Positions 33,096-42,514 of a stretch of DNA of 60,138 nt are shown in pieces. Both the position numbers and the translations under genes were made by a program. The stretch's first letter is position 1. Every line of letters begins with the position of its first letter. Origin of the DNA: Planctomycetota bacterium (lineage in GTDB: Bacteria; Planctomycetota; Phycisphaerae; Phycisphaerales; SM1A02); the NCBI GenBank assembly GCA_016872915.1, contig VGYQ01000008.1, positions 1 through 60,138 on the forward strand. The letters are read 5' to 3'. Under the pieces are notes generated by a model, which worked only from the letters and a program-made list of their open reading frames with translations, made no database searches and had not been told where the DNA came from.

Positions 33096-33482
33096 TCAGA
33101 CCACCTCCGGCGCCAATGACACGATCTTCATGTAGTTCTTCTCCCGGAGCTCGCGCGCCACGGCGCCGAAAATGCGCGTGCCCTTGGGATTGCCGTCGTC
33201 ATCAATGAGGACGCAGGCATTGGAGTCGAACCGAACATACGAACCATCCGCCCGACGGACTGGGTACTTCACACGCACAATCACGGCGAGAGCTTTATCG
33301 CCCGACTTGACGTCGCCGTTGGGCATGGCGTCCTTGATCGCCACGCGAACGCGGTCGCCAACTGACATCGACAGGCGGGTGAACCGCCCGCGCGCGGTGC
33401 TCGAGCCGAGCACGCCGATGACCATCGCCTCTCGCGCGCCGCTGTTGTCCGCGACTTCAAGCCTGGATTCTTTCTGGATCAT
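33096..33482 (-). CDS. rplN: 50S ribosomal protein L14
   Basis: 128 residues from ATG 33482, chosen because [24 protein letters not shown] is the family start and GGAG sits nearby; the frame is open 27 codons upstream without likeness. [23 protein letters not shown] and [21 protein letters not shown] are the conserved core, and [20 protein letters not shown] the normal end. It contacts 16S rRNA across the subunit bridge. Confidence 0.96.
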   Translation of the reverse strand: MIQKESRLEVADNSGAREAMVIGVLGSSTARGRFTRLSMSVGDRVRVAIKDAMPNGDVKSGDKALAVIVRVKYPVRRADGSYVRFDSNACVLIDDDGNPKGTRIFGAVARELREKNYMKIVSLAPEVV

Positions 33483-33513
33483 CTCTGAGATCTCCTCGAA
33501 CGGCTTGCGGCCG

Positions 33514-33921
33514 TCAGTTGCTGCTGCCTTTGCCGCGGGCCTTGCTGCCCGCGGTCGTGCCAACGCTCTTCCGATCCGACTTGCCGGTCGACTTCCCGTC
33601 CGTGCCTCGATCCGCCACGGCCTCGCCGTAGACGATCTCCGCCTTCACGGGCGCCTTTTCCACGATGCGCACCAGTGCCCAGCGCTTCATGCGCGACACG
33701 GGACGGCACTCGGCGATCTCCACGCGATCGCCCATGTGGCTCTCGTTGGTTTCATCGTGCACGTGAAGCACGGTTCGCTTGCGGATGTACTTGCCGTACC
33801 TCGGATGGCGTGCGGAATAGGAGATGACCACGCGGCGCGTGCGATCCTGTCCATCACGGTCCACCACGCCCACAAGGCGGGGACTCCGCTCTGGAATGAC
33901 AACGGGTGACTTGCGACTCAC
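33514..33921 (-). CDS. rpsQ: 30S ribosomal protein S17 with basic tail
   Basis: 135 residues, against about 84 in E. coli. The S17 core is seen in [38 protein letters not shown] and [18 protein letters not shown]. The last ~37 residues are a Ser/Lys/Gly-rich tail with [20 protein letters not shown]. It overlaps rpmC by four bases (ATGA), showing coupling. Confidence 0.95.
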   Translation of the reverse strand: MSRKSPVVIPERSPRLVGVVDRDGQDRTRRVVISYSARHPRYGKYIRKRTVLHVHDETNESHMGDRVEIAECRPVSRMKRWALVRIVEKAPVKAEIVYGEAVADRGTDGKSTGKSDRKSVGTTAGSKARGKGSSN

Positions 33922-34166
33922 GACTTCACCTTCCTCCGGCTTCCGCCGGCCTTGGGGGTCCCCGCTGCAGGCTGCGTCGCACGCCGTCTGGCAGAGGCTT
34001 CGGTCAGAACGCGAGCGAGATCGCCGCGCATCTTGCGGAACTGCGAGGTGTCCTTCACCTTCTCGGTCACCACCTGCGCACGGAGGTTGAACAGCGCGCG
34101 GCGCAGACGCGCCGTCTCCTCGCCGATCTCCTCGTCCTTCAACTTCTTGATCTCTTTCGTGTCCAT
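33918..34166 (-). CDS. rpmC: 50S ribosomal protein L29
   Basis: 82 residues, slightly long. The two-helix L29 pattern is clear: ELRxL-like KKLKDEEIGEETARLRRALFNLR and the C-terminal helix KMRGDLARVLTEASARRR, then a short basic tail ([14 protein letters not shown]). It lies between rplP and rpsQ. Confidence 0.95.
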   Translation of the reverse strand: MDTKEIKKLKDEEIGEETARLRRALFNLRAQVVTEKVKDTSQFRKMRGDLARVLTEASARRRATQPAAGTPKAGGSRRKVKS

Positions 34167-34223
34167 GTTTGTTCCTGCGTTTTCCTACGAGATTCCGTGT
34201 CTTCTGTTGATGTCTCTTCGTTC

Positions 34224-34643
34224 TTACACCGCCAAGCGACGGCCGACCATGCGGCAGCGGATCGGCATCTTGTGCGCCACACGTGCGAGCGCCTGCTTCG
34301 CGAGGTCTTCGGTCACGCCTTCCACTTCAAAGAGGATCGTTCCAGGCTTGACGCGCGCTGCCCAGTAATCCACATCGGCCTTTCCAGTACCCATTCGCGT
34401 TTCAAGGGGCTTCTTGGAAATTGGCTTCTCGGGGAAGACTCGGATGTACAGCTTGCCTTGACGGCGGAGAAAGTGCTGTGCGGCGATACGACCTGCGTCG
34501 ATCTGTCGACCGCTGAGCCACACCGTCTCGAGCGACTGAAGGCCGAACTCGCCGAACGCGACATAGTTGCCGCGGGTCGCGTTGCCCTTCATCTTGCCGC
34601 GCTGTTGCTTGCGGAACTTGACTCGTGATGGGAGAAGTTTCAT
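34224..34643 (-). CDS. rplP: 50S ribosomal protein L16
   Basis: 139 residues, usual length. Begins MKLLPSRVKFRKQQRGKMKG. The conserved GEFGLQSLETVWLSGRQIDAGRIA, VFPEKPISKKPLETRMGTGKADVDYWA and ILFEVEGVTEDLAKQALARVAHKMPI are intact. It shapes the A site of the large subunit. Confidence 0.97.
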   Translation of the reverse strand: MKLLPSRVKFRKQQRGKMKGNATRGNYVAFGEFGLQSLETVWLSGRQIDAGRIAAQHFLRRQGKLYIRVFPEKPISKKPLETRMGTGKADVDYWAARVKPGTILFEVEGVTEDLAKQALARVAHKMPIRCRMVGRRLAV

Positions 34644-34684
34644 TGCATTCCTTCAGTCAGTAGTTCAGTGTTTCAGTGCTTGAC

Positions 34685-35392
34685 TCAGCGGCGTCCTCGG
34701 GCACGCGCGCGTCCGCCAGCCGCAGTCGACTGGTACTCAGCCTGTTGATCCTGTGCCGTGTACATGCCGCGGTACACCCAAACCTTCACGCCGAGCGCGC
34801 CATAGGTGGTGAACGAATGCGCCAGCGCATAGTCCACCTGCGCCTGCAACGTCGAGCGGGGGATCGAGCCGAGGCGCATGTCGAGCGTGCGGCTCATTTC
34901 CGCGCCACCAAGGCGACCAGCCAACAGGATTCGGATGCCCTTTGCGCCGTTCTGCATCGCACTCTCGCATCGCTGCTTGATCAGGCGACGGAAATTCGCG
35001 CGCTTCTTCAGCTGCTCCGCCATCGTCTCTGCGATGAGCCGTGCATCGATCTCCGGATTCCGCACTTCCACGACGTTCAGCGCGACCTTGCGTCCCGTCA
35101 GCGCCTGCAATTCGTTGATCAGTTGCTCCTTGCCGGAACCCTTGAGCCCGAGCACCTGCCCAGGTCGCGCCGTCTTGATGACGACCGTCAGTTCTTCGCG
35201 CGTGCGCTCAATGAGAATGTCACTGACAGCCGCGAACGGCGGCGTTCGGTTCAACCGCTTGTCGAGGAACTTGCGGATCTTGTAATCCTCGACGAGCAGC
35301 TCGCCGAAGAGCGCCTTGGGGGCGAACCAGCGGCTCTTGTGCGCCTCGGTGATGCCGACTCGGAAACCAAATGGATGTGTCTTCTGTCCCAT
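34685..35392 (-). CDS. rpsC: 30S ribosomal protein S3
   Basis: 235 residues. Begins MGQKTHPFGFRVGITEAHKSRWFA. A type II KH domain (about 40-110) contains DILIERTREELTVVIKTARPGQVLGLKG. The C-terminal part has ARFRRLIKQRCESAMQNGAKGIRI-like and ARHRAGG-related GRLGGAEMSRTLDMRLGSIPRSTLQAQVDYA, then VWVYRG. The final residues are basic (RARARGRR). It lines the mRNA entry channel. Confidence 0.96.
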   Translation of the reverse strand: MGQKTHPFGFRVGITEAHKSRWFAPKALFGELLVEDYKIRKFLDKRLNRTPPFAAVSDILIERTREELTVVIKTARPGQVLGLKGSGKEQLINELQALTGRKVALNVVEVRNPEIDARLIAETMAEQLKKRANFRRLIKQRCESAMQNGAKGIRILLAGRLGGAEMSRTLDMRLGSIPRSTLQAQVDYALAHSFTTYGALGVKVWVYRGMYTAQDQQAEYQSTAAGGRARARGRR

Positions 35393-35402
35393 GGTGTGCT
35401 CC

Positions 35403-35738
35403 TCAGGCCTTGCGCTCAGCGACCGTCACGGCGATGTGGCAGGTGCGCTTCATGATCGGATGTGAACGCCCGCGATCCTTCGGTTGGAATCGCTTGATCG
35501 TCGGACCCTCGTCCACCTTCGTCTCCTGAACGAAGAGGGCGGCGATATCCGCCTCGCGCTCTTCCGCGTTGGCGATGGCGCTCTTGAGCACCACCTTGAC
35601 GAAGGCGGCGCCACGGCGCGGGCTGAAGTCGAGGCGCGTCATCGCGCTCGCGACATCCAGTCCGCGGATCATGTCCACAACCAAACGTGCCTTGCGGGGC
35701 GCGATGCGGCAGTAACGATGTGATGCAGTGAATGCCAT
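35403..35738 (-). CDS. rplV: 50S ribosomal protein L22
   Basis: 111 residues. YCRIAPRKARLVVDMIRG at the start and GPTIKRFQPKDRGRSHPIMKRTCHI near the end are typical; the hairpin loop of L22 lines the exit tunnel. Located ten bases upstream of rpsC in transcription order. Confidence 0.97.
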   Translation of the reverse strand: MAFTASHRYCRIAPRKARLVVDMIRGLDVASAMTRLDFSPRRGAAFVKVVLKSAIANAEEREADIAALFVQETKVDEGPTIKRFQPKDRGRSHPIMKRTCHIAVTVAERKA

Positions 35739-35762
35739 AGGTGCTCCTCAGGACGCGCGCGA

Positions 35763-36062
35763 TCAGGCTTCGACCTTCTCGCCGCCGGCGATGCCTTCCT
35801 TTTTGTTCGTATGCCCCTTGAAAAGTCGGGTGGGCGAGAACTCGCCAAGCTTGTGGCCGACCATGTCTTCGGTCACGAAGACATCCACAAAGGAACGGCC
35901 ATTGTGGACTTGGAAGGTCAGTCCGACGAACTCGGGCACGATGGTGCATGCGCGACGCCACGTCTTGAGTGGTGAGCGACGCTGCTGCGATGCTTGAGCG
36001 GCCTCGGCACGGCGGAACAACTTCTCGTCGACCGAAGGACCCTTCTTGGATGAGCGGGACAT
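35763..36062 (-). CDS. rpsS: 30S ribosomal protein S19
   Basis: 99 residues. [18 protein letters not shown] at the start, then [40 protein letters not shown]-like core, and KGHTNKKEG close to the end. Forms the head of the small subunit with S13. Between rplB and rplV as usual. Confidence 0.97.
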   Translation of the reverse strand: MSRSSKKGPSVDEKLFRRAEAAQASQQRRSPLKTWRRACTIVPEFVGLTFQVHNGRSFVDVFVTEDMVGHKLGEFSPTRLFKGHTNKKEGIAGGEKVEA

Positions 36063-36093
36063 GTCTTGCGTTCTCCTGTGCTGTGTTCGTAGG

Positions 36094-36948
36094 TCAGATC
36101 TTCAGTTGGCCGTAGCGGCGGCTGAATCGGCGGCGCAGAATGCGCTCGTCGCTTGCCTTGCCACGCACGCGTGTGCGCCCGCCCTTGGCTGGTGTATTGC
36201 TGGCATTCGATGGAATCTGTCCACCCTTGGAACGACCTTCACCACCACCGTGCGGGTGCTGATGATGGCTCATCGCCATGCCGCGCGTGCGCGGCCGACG
36301 TCCCATCCAACGAGCGCGTCCCGCCTTGCCAAGCTTGACAAGCGCATGGTCCGGGTTGCCGACCGATCCGATCGTCGCGCGGCAGTCGAGCGACACCTGA
36401 CGGATTTCGCCGGATGGCATCACGAGCGTGGCAAAGCGTCCTTCCTTGTTGGTCAAACGCGCCGCAATACCGGCAGAGCGCACGAGCTTGGCTCCTCCAC
36501 CAGGGATCATCTCGACCGCGTGCACTTCCAGTCCGGTGGGGATGAAGCGCAGTGGCATGCAGTTGCCGACGTTCGGATCGATCTGCGTGTTCGAATTGAG
36601 CACGGTCTGACCCGCGGTCAATCCGCGAGGCGCAATCACGTATCGAAGTTCGCCATCGGGATAGCGCAGCAGCGCGATGTGACAGGTGCGATTGGGGTCG
36701 TACTCGATGCCGACCACTTGCGCGGGCTGGTCATCCTTCTGACGGCGCCAGTCGATCAGTCGGTAGCGGCGCTTGTGGCCGCCACCCTGCTGAATCACCG
36801 TCAACTTGCCCTGCGAATTGCGCCCACCGCTGCGCTGCAGCGGACGGAGCAGACTCTTCTCGGGGCTCTTCTTGGTCACTTCGGCATGCAGATTCACCGA
36901 CGCATTGCGCCGAGCGTTGGTGATTGGCTTGTAGACGCGGATGGGCAT
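36094..36948 (-). CDS. rplB: 50S ribosomal protein L2
   Basis: 284 residues from ATG 36948 ([18 protein letters not shown]), with AAGGAA upstream; the frame stays open 41 codons further without likeness. Conserved segments: [59 protein letters not shown] and the peptidyl-transferase-area [17 protein letters not shown]2 supports the peptidyl transferase centre. Confidence 0.97.
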   Translation of the reverse strand: MPIRVYKPITNARRNASVNLHAEVTKKSPEKSLLRPLQRSGGRNSQGKLTVIQQGGGHKRRYRLIDWRRQKDDQPAQVVGIEYDPNRTCHIALLRYPDGELRYVIAPRGLTAGQTVLNSNTQIDPNVGNCMPLRFIPTGLEVHAVEMIPGGGAKLVRSAGIAARLTNKEGRFATLVMPSGEIRQVSLDCRATIGSVGNPDHALVKLGKAGRARWMGRRPRTRGMAMSHHQHPHGGGEGRSKGGQIPSNASNTPAKGGRTRVRGKASDERILRRRFSRRYGQLKI

Positions 36949-36973
36949 GTTTCGTTCCTTTGCTCGGTCGCGA

Positions 36974-37252
36974 TCAGAAGAGCTCGATCTTGTCCTCGGG
37001 GTGCACGCGCACCACGGCACGGCGGGTGGTCTTGCCGGGGATGAGTCCGAACTTGTTGCGGCGGTCTTCACCCTTGCGGTTCACGACGCTGACATTCAGC
37101 ACCCGAACCTTGTAAAGGGCGATGACTGCATCCTTCACATCTGTCTTCGAAGCGCGCGAATCGATCTCGAATGTGTAGCGATTCTGATCGCTCGCGGCGG
37201 CGTTCGCCTTCTCGGTGATGATCGGTCGGCGGATGACTTCGGTTGCAATCAT
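36974..37252 (-). CDS. rplW: 50S ribosomal protein L23
   Basis: 92 residues. IRRPIITEKANAAASDQNRY and FEIDSRASKTDVKDAVIALYKV, then VRVLNVSVVNRKGEDRRNKFG mark L23, the docking site of trigger factor and SRP at the tunnel exit. Overlaps rplD by four bases (37249-37252). Confidence 0.96.
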   Translation of the reverse strand: MIATEVIRRPIITEKANAAASDQNRYTFEIDSRASKTDVKDAVIALYKVRVLNVSVVNRKGEDRRNKFGLIPGKTTRRAVVRVHPEDKIELF

Positions 37253-37911
37253 GAGGGGACCTCCGTCTTCAGGTCTGTCGGAAAGCAGGTTCCGTCGAGG
37301 AACGACCGCAGCGTGGCGCGGTCGATCACGAGGAAGCGATGGTTCAGCAACTCGAAGGCGTTCAACTGATCCACGCGGATCGTCGACGCGGATGCGAGAT
37401 TGCTCGCACTGCGACGCGCGTTCTCATTCGCGGGGTCCAGCGCCACGAGGCAGGTGCGATCGATGCCGACGCCTTTGAGCATTCGGGCGAAGTCGGCCGT
37501 GCGCGGCTTCGGGAAGTCGAGCTTGTCGAAGCACTTCACTTCGCCGTCGACCAATTTGGCCAACAGCGCATTGCGGTTGGCCAGCACACGCATCTGCCGA
37601 GGCAATGCGGAGCGAAGATCTTCGCGAGTGCGGGTCTTGGAGAACGCCACGCCGCCGCCCTTGCGGTTGGGCACGCGCGAAGCACCCACGCGGGCATTTC
37701 CCGTTCCCTTTTGCTTGTAGAGCTTTCGGGTCGAACCCTCCACGCTGCCACGGCTGCGTGTGCGCGCAGAGCCCTGGCGCTGGTTGAGGTGAACCGCAAC
37801 ATATGCCTGCTTCAGCAGCGCAAAGCGCACTTCTCCGCCGAGTGTGGCGGGGTCGATCTGCAGGGAGTCGACCTTTTTTCCGTCGTTCGAGTAGATGGGC
37901 AAGTCAATCAT
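37249..37911 (-). CDS. rplD: 50S ribosomal protein L4
   Basis: 220 residues from ATG 37911, preceded by GAAGGAAC, which decides this start over the upstream ATG 37968. MIDLPIYSNDGKKVDSLQIDP, QRQGSARTRSRGSVEGSTRKLYKQKGTGNARVG (the extended loop in the tunnel) and GGGVAFSKTRTREDL are typical. In other bacteria L4 also represses its own operon. A perfect hairpin lies directly before its ribosome binding site. Confidence 0.96.
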   Translation of the reverse strand: MIDLPIYSNDGKKVDSLQIDPATLGGEVRFALLKQAYVAVHLNQRQGSARTRSRGSVEGSTRKLYKQKGTGNARVGASRVPNRKGGGVAFSKTRTREDLRSALPRQMRVLANRNALLAKLVDGEVKCFDKLDFPKPRTADFARMLKGVGIDRTCLVALDPANENARRSASNLASASTIRVDQLNAFELLNHRFLVIDRATLRSFLDGTCFPTDLKTEVPS

Positions 37912-37926
37912 GTCTCGTGTTCCTTC

Positions 37927-38049
37927 GGCGCGTTGCGCCGTCTTTCGCCTTCGCTTCCTGATCGCCAATCACAACAGGCTTCAGGCAAGCACCGACTTGG
38001 ATGCTGTTGGGTTGTCCCTGTCGCGTGGTTCCCGGCGGCGACTGCCGCC
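37927..38049 (-). promoter_or_regulatory. Hairpins in the rplC-rplD intergenic region
   Basis: The 174 bases between rplC and rplD are the longest gap in the S10 block and hold no gene. On the minus strand, GGCGGC AGTC GCCGCC (plus 38034-38049) and CGGCGC AAC GCGCCG (plus 37927-37941) are perfect stems. The second ends directly in front of the AAGGA of rplD. The layout would suit translational or attenuation control, for example by L4, but this is an inference; neither hairpin has a T run. Confidence 0.4.
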
Positions 38050-38085
38050 AAGGCCTTCACGACGAGGCACGGCGCATTCGTGCGC

Positions 38086-38775
38086 CTATGCCTTCTTGGC
38101 TTGGATTCTCGCCTTTGGCTTGTAGAGCCGCGTCGCGGCCCGAACCGTGAGGATTCCTGTATTCGCGCCGGGGACCGCCCCCTTCACGATGAGCAGGTTC
38201 TTGCCTGCATCAATGCTGATGACATCAAGGCTGCGCACGGTGACTCGCTCGTCGCCGAGACGAGTGGGCATGCGCTTGCCCTTCTTGATCTTTGCGCCGT
38301 GACCGCGGTCCGTACCGTGGCTGCCGATCGAACCTGGCGAGCGGTGCTTGCGCTCGGTGCCGTGCGATGCGCACATGCCCTTGAAGTTGTACGCCTTCAT
38401 GACGCCCGCGAAGCCCTTGCCCTTCGACGTGCCGATCACATCGACGAACTTGGCGCCCTCGAGCGCGGACGCATCGATCACTTGGCCAAGCGTGAACTGC
38501 TCTGCATCCTTGTCGCTCGCGAGTCGAACTTCGCGGTGGACTCGCTTGGGAGCCACGCCCGCCTTTGCATCATGTCCCATCTCGGCCATGGTCGAGCGGC
38601 GTGGCTTGATGTCTTCGAACGCGAGTTGAATGGCGCTGTAGCCATCCTTTCCCGATGTCTTGACCTGCGTGACTTGGCAAGGGCCGGCCGCGATCACTGT
38701 CACGGGAATATTGCGCCCGTCCTCGAGGAACCAGCGCGTCATGCCAACCTTGCGTCCGATGATTGCCGTTGTCAT
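38086..38775 (-). CDS. rplC: 50S ribosomal protein L3
   Basis: 229 residues. IIGRKVGMTRWFLEDGRNIPVTVIAAGPC at the start. The core shows DVIGTSKGKGFAGVMKAYNF, RKHRSPGSIGSHGTDRG and KGKRMPTRLGDERVTVRSLDVISID. It sits near the peptidyl transferase centre. In transcription order it follows rpsJ by 38 bases. Confidence 0.97.
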   Translation of the reverse strand: MTTAIIGRKVGMTRWFLEDGRNIPVTVIAAGPCQVTQVKTSGKDGYSAIQLAFEDIKPRRSTMAEMGHDAKAGVAPKRVHREVRLASDKDAEQFTLGQVIDASALEGAKFVDVIGTSKGKGFAGVMKAYNFKGMCASHGTERKHRSPGSIGSHGTDRGHGAKIKKGKRMPTRLGDERVTVRSLDVISIDAGKNLLIVKGAVPGANTGILTVRAATRLYKPKARIQAKKA

Positions 38776-38813
38776 GTGAAGCTCGCTTGGGGTCTCTCGG
38801 ATGCGGGTACGCG

Positions 38814-39119
38814 TCAGGCCTTGATCTTTACGAACACGCCTGCGGGAACCACGAGGCGGTTCAGTGCGTCGACTGTCTTTGCGTTTGGATCGCTGATGTC
38901 GATGATGCGCTTGTGCGTGCGGATCTCGAACTGCTCGCGGCTCTTCTTGTCGATGAACGGCGAGCGATTCACGGTATAAATCTCACGGCGAGTCGGCAGC
39001 GGAATCGGACCAGCAACGCGCGCGCCGCTGATCTTTGTCTGCTCGACGATCTCCTTGGCGCTCGCATCGAGCACCTGGTGGTCGTACGCTTCAAGTCGGA
39101 TGCGAATAGTTCCGTTCAT
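38814..39119 (-). CDS. rpsJ: 30S ribosomal protein S10
   Basis: 101 residues from ATG 39119 ([18 protein letters not shown]), the family start; the frame is open upstream over the promoter without likeness. [29 protein letters not shown] and the RTHKRIIDI segment are the S10 signature. First gene of the ribosomal cluster. rpsL, rpsG, fusA and tuf, often upstream, are not here. Confidence 0.97.
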   Translation of the reverse strand: MNGTIRIRLEAYDHQVLDASAKEIVEQTKISGARVAGPIPLPTRREIYTVNRSPFIDKKSREQFEIRTHKRIIDISDPNAKTVDALNRLVVPAGVFVKIKA

Positions 39120-39151
39120 GGTCGTTTGCCTCGGTTGGAGGCGAATCGCCG

Positions 39152-39179
39152 ATGCTACTCTCCCCCGCGATTCTGTCAA
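39152..39179 (-). promoter_or_regulatory. Promoter of the S10-spc-alpha cluster
   Basis: On the minus strand, TTGACA (plus 39174-39179, perfect), 16-base spacer, TAGCAT (plus 39152-39157, 4 of 6). A 32-base stretch with GAGG in it leads to the rpsJ ATG. This is the only strong promoter I see for the whole ribosomal cluster. It overlaps the upstream region of the divergent gene at 39244. Confidence 0.65.
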
Positions 39180-39243
39180 CGTCATGCGGCCCTTGACTGT
39201 GCAATTGCAACTCCTCCTCCAGCAGCGCACTGATTCTCGGACG

Positions 39244-40887
39244 ATGCGCACTTTTGCGGCAGCTTGCGGCAGCCTTGTGATTTCGCTGGTTGTTGCTGCC
39301 TCTGATCTGCCATCCCAAACGGGTGATTCCGCCACAAAGAGCGCTGGGCAATCGCCGCCTGCTCAGCCGTCCCAGCGTCCGATACCTCGGCGAGATATAG
39401 GACCATCCAAGGACGGATCTAAACAAAAAACACAACCAACTGCTCCGGCTCTTCCGCTTCCAAGCGCTGAAACAAATCCTCGAAAGCCAAAACAGGGTCC
39501 GCTCCCGACTCCGCCATCGGCAGCGCCATCTGCCTCGGAACCGAAGACCACCCCCGCTCCCCCGCGCGCCGAAGGCTCCCAGGAACTTGATGTGGAGTAC
39601 CTCGATCTCGCGTCATTCGGCATTCGTTTCCGACCTCCGCAAGGATCGCAACTCACGAAGCCCATCGTTGGAGAAATGCCCATCTACTCCATCGACGATG
39701 GCATGTCGCCACCGCGCTTTCGGATGCAGGCGCAGTCCTTGGTGTCCTCCCTCGCGAAGCCGACTCCATCCGCGCAAGTCGACGAATACTTGCGCGGCAT
39801 GAAAGAGCGCGGACAGTCGTTCGCGATCCTCGCAAACGAGGCGTGGAGCAACTCGCGCGTGCCCGCGCACTACCTGCTGACGAGCACCGATCTCGGTAAC
39901 GGACTGATTGCCGTGCAAGGATGGCTCATCCTGCAGATGGGCGAGTTCGACTTCGTTGTTTTCACGCTGCTTTCCTCGGGCATCACGTTTGACAGCGTGC
40001 GGCCGCTGCTGGAGGCCAGTTTCCGAACGATCGAAGTCGCAGATATGGAGCGTCTTGCAGGCGAGCGTCGTGCGCGTCTTGTTGCGGGCAATGAGCTTCT
40101 GGCGGCTCTCACGCCAGAGCGCTTGCGCGCTCTTTGTGGCACGCCACCCCGCCTGTACCGCGTTTGGCGAAAGGGGGAAAACGGCAGCGAAGAAGAGCTT
40201 GGTTACTACACGATGACGGTGCTGCCAGGCGTCATAAACGATGCATCCTGCGACCGACCACCGAGCATGCCGAAAGAGCCCACGGGCATCTTGGTGATCA
40301 TGCAGGGACGCACGCTTGTGGATGCCACCACGCAGCGCGTGAGCGACCTGGAGGCTCGATTCTGGTCAGCATGGGATCACGGCAGTGAGGCGTGGACAAG
40401 CCGAGTCACCGAGCGTGGTGGCAAGGCGCCTGATCGATCCATCGCCCAGACCGGTATCCGAGGCGAACGCAACGAGGGCAATCCGATGCAACTGCTCACC
40501 GTTGTTCTTGGCAACAGGGAGTCGCGCATGCGCGATGAACAGCAGTGGACAGTCCCTCTCGGGGTGTACATGCCGCAGGCTGTCAGTCTTGTGCTCGGAG
40601 AACTCCTCCCGCGCGCCGATGATGCCGCGCCGCTCGAGTTCTCCACCTACTGCTTTGATCCGGCGCTCTTGTCGATGCCGCAGCGCACCGATTCGTTCAC
40701 GCGGATGGAGGACGGCCGATGGATGCTGGTGACGCAGCCCGGTCTTGATGAACCCACGACGACCACCTGGTTTGATCCGACTGGAAAGCGCGTGAAGCGG
40801 ATCGAACCGGGCAACATCACCACGGAGTTGTGCCTGCCTCGCCAGCTGCAGGAGATCTGGCGGCAGAAGGGTCTCCCTCAACAGTGA
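39244..40887 (+). CDS. Exported Pro-rich protein of unknown function
   Basis: 547 residues from ATG 39244 ([25 protein letters not shown], a clear signal peptide); ATG 39184 in the same frame would add 20 residues and weaken the signal. Residues ~25-120 are a Pro/Lys/Ser-rich linker. From about 125 a folded part begins, with [51 protein letters not shown] and later [15 protein letters not shown], all beta-rich. The C-terminal part has [16 protein letters not shown]-like [12 protein letters not shown]. No family recognised. The next gene starts inside its stop codon (TGATG at 40885-40889), so the two are coupled. Divergent from rpsJ. Confidence 0.8.
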   Translation: MRTFAAACGSLVISLVVAASDLPSQTGDSATKSAGQSPPAQPSQRPIPRRDIGPSKDGSKQKTQPTAPALPLPSAETNPRKPKQGPLPTPPSAAPSASEPKTTPAPPRAEGSQELDVEYLDLASFGIRFRPPQGSQLTKPIVGEMPIYSIDDGMSPPRFRMQAQSLVSSLAKPTPSAQVDEYLRGMKERGQSFAILANEAWSNSRVPAHYLLTSTDLGNGLIAVQGWLILQMGEFDFVVFTLLSSGITFDSVRPLLEASFRTIEVADMERLAGERRARLVAGNELLAALTPERLRALCGTPPRLYRVWRKGENGSEEELGYYTMTVLPGVINDASCDRPPSMPKEPTGILVIMQGRTLVDATTQRVSDLEARFWSAWDHGSEAWTSRVTERGGKAPDRSIAQTGIRGERNEGNPMQLLTVVLGNRESRMRDEQQWTVPLGVYMPQAVSLVLGELLPRADDAAPLEFSTYCFDPALLSMPQRTDSFTRMEDGRWMLVTQPGLDEPTTTTWFDPTGKRVKRIEPGNITTELCLPRQLQEIWRQKGLPQQ

Positions 40888-41678
40888 TGTCTGCCATCAC
40901 TGCTTCACTTCTGCGCCGGTGCGCGGGTGCCCTCCTGCTCTTCTGTGGGCCGGCTGTTTCGTGCACCTCTGCACCACAGGCACCAACCAAAGTGAACCCC
41001 ATCGTGGAGATTCTGGGATCCGCACAGCCTGGGGTGATTGCAGCCCAAGATCTTGCACCTCGGTCGATCGGTCCCACGCGCTGGCAGCGTGTGGACGCAC
41101 AATGGCGTCCCACGGACAAGTCGCCAGCAACTGTTGCTGCCACGCCGGTTGATGGTGATGCGCGAGAGTGGCTGGTCGATGGCATCGACGGCACGGTCGA
41201 CATGATTGCGTTCCATTCGGACGGTTCTCTGCATCTTCTGCGAACAGATTCCCTCCAGGATGATGCACGAACGCTGTTCGATCCACCGCTGCTTCTTGCG
41301 CCAAGTGTGATCCGCGGCGACGGAGACATCAACTCGGACGCGTCCATGCGAGTGGACTCCCTCTCCACGCAGCGCCAACGAGATAGGGGATCCGCACACC
41401 GCACCATGCGTGTCCTTCGGGGTGAGCGCATCCGCACCCCCATCGGCGAGTGGAACGCAACCATCGTGGAGAGCGTATTCACGGCGACGCTCGACATGGC
41501 GGTCGCGACCCACCGAACCACGCTCTGGATCGTCCCGGGAATCGGGCCCGTGATGGAGCGGTGGGAAGCATCGGTCAAGGTGCTTGGACTTCCTGTCCCA
41601 AGAGACCGAGGCACAGCAGTTCGCATCGATCCCCTCCCCGCTCCTCCTCAGGCGCAACAACCGCCTGCGCCGCGCTGA
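40887..41678 (+). CDS. Lipoprotein of unknown function
   Basis: 263 residues from ATG 40887, overlapping the upstream stop by one base. The N-terminus is a lipoprotein signal: RRCAGALLLFCGPAVSC with lipobox AVSC. The mature part is beta-rich (LVDGIDGTVDMIAFHSDGSLHLLRTD, FDPPLLLAPSVI, and TLWIVPGIGPVMERWEAS near the end), and ends in a Pro/Gln-rich tail. Pairing with the preceding exported protein suggests a joint envelope role. No enzyme motif recognised. Confidence 0.8.
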   Translation: MSAITASLLRRCAGALLLFCGPAVSCTSAPQAPTKVNPIVEILGSAQPGVIAAQDLAPRSIGPTRWQRVDAQWRPTDKSPATVAATPVDGDAREWLVDGIDGTVDMIAFHSDGSLHLLRTDSLQDDARTLFDPPLLLAPSVIRGDGDINSDASMRVDSLSTQRQRDRGSAHRTMRVLRGERIRTPIGEWNATIVESVFTATLDMAVATHRTTLWIVPGIGPVMERWEASVKVLGLPVPRDRGTAVRIDPLPAPPQAQQPPAPR

Positions 41679-41735
41679 GGAGTGACCGCACACTTGCGCG
41701 CGCCGAACTGGCAACTCGCGCCTACCCTCTTGGTC

Positions 41736-42500
41736 GTGAAAGCCCCCCGCATTCTGATTGCAGTGCCCGCGTTCAATGAAGAGCGCACGGTGGACCGAGT
41801 CCTGAGCCGAATCTTGGGATACGGACTGCCGATGCTGGTGATCGACGACGGATCAACCGACAGCACGGCAGCTCGGACCGCGAAACACCCTGTTGCATTG
41901 GTTCGCCATGCGCGCAACGAGGGCTATGGTGCCGTGATGCGCGCCGTGTTCGCGTGGGCAGCACACCAAGACTTCGATTGGGTGATCACAATGGACTGTG
42001 ACGACCAGCACGAGCCACGTTTCATCCCAGATTTTCTGCGTGAGATCGCGCTCAATGATGTCGATGTGGTGTCTGGCAGTCGGTATCTGACTGCACTGCC
42101 GAGCGATGTTGCAGCGCCGGCGGACCGCGCGAAAATCAACCGCACCATGACGGCGGAAATCAATGAAGTGCTGTGCGGCGCATTCGAAGGACCACTCACG
42201 GACTCTTTCTGTGGATTCAAGGCGTACCGCGTTCATGCGTGCCATGCACTGCAGTTGAACGCGTCGGGTTATGAGTTCCCGATGCAGTTCTGGGTGCAGG
42301 CTGCGGCCCATCGCCTTCAGGTGCGCGAGATTCCCGTTGCCCGCATCTACCTCGATGCAAAGCGGTCCTTTGGCAATGGGCTGGATGATCCGGCGCGGCG
42401 ACTCGCCGTCTACCGATCAACGCTCGCCAGCGAAATCGATCGCTGTGCCGCCCGCCTGCGGCACCTGCGACCACAGACCGGTGCCGTGCGCTGCTCGTAG
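41736..42500 (+). CDS. Family 2 glycosyltransferase
   Basis: 254 residues from GTG 41736 (KAPRILIAVPAFNEERTVD); a GTG at 41682 is also possible. GT2 features: ILIAVPAFNEERTV, LVIDDGSTDSTAA (nucleotide binding), VRHARNEGYGAVMRA, DWVITMDCDDQHEP (DxD-like) and DVVSGSRYL. The C-terminus has no membrane helices. Homologues transfer sugars to polyprenyl phosphate or polysaccharides; the acceptor here is unknown. It starts about 58 bases after the lipoprotein and ends 14 bases before the next gene. Confidence 0.88.
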   Translation: MKAPRILIAVPAFNEERTVDRVLSRILGYGLPMLVIDDGSTDSTAARTAKHPVALVRHARNEGYGAVMRAVFAWAAHQDFDWVITMDCDDQHEPRFIPDFLREIALNDVDVVSGSRYLTALPSDVAAPADRAKINRTMTAEINEVLCGAFEGPLTDSFCGFKAYRVHACHALQLNASGYEFPMQFWVQAAAHRLQVREIPVARIYLDAKRSFGNGLDDPARRLAVYRSTLASEIDRCAARLRHLRPQTGAVRCS

Positions 42501-42514
42501 AACAGAACCTCCTC

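Noticed and set aside
37339-38979. Open frame of 546 codons on the plus strand across rplD and rplC
   Set aside because: Antisense to three certain ribosomal genes. Long mirror frames arise from the biased codon use of GC-rich genes.
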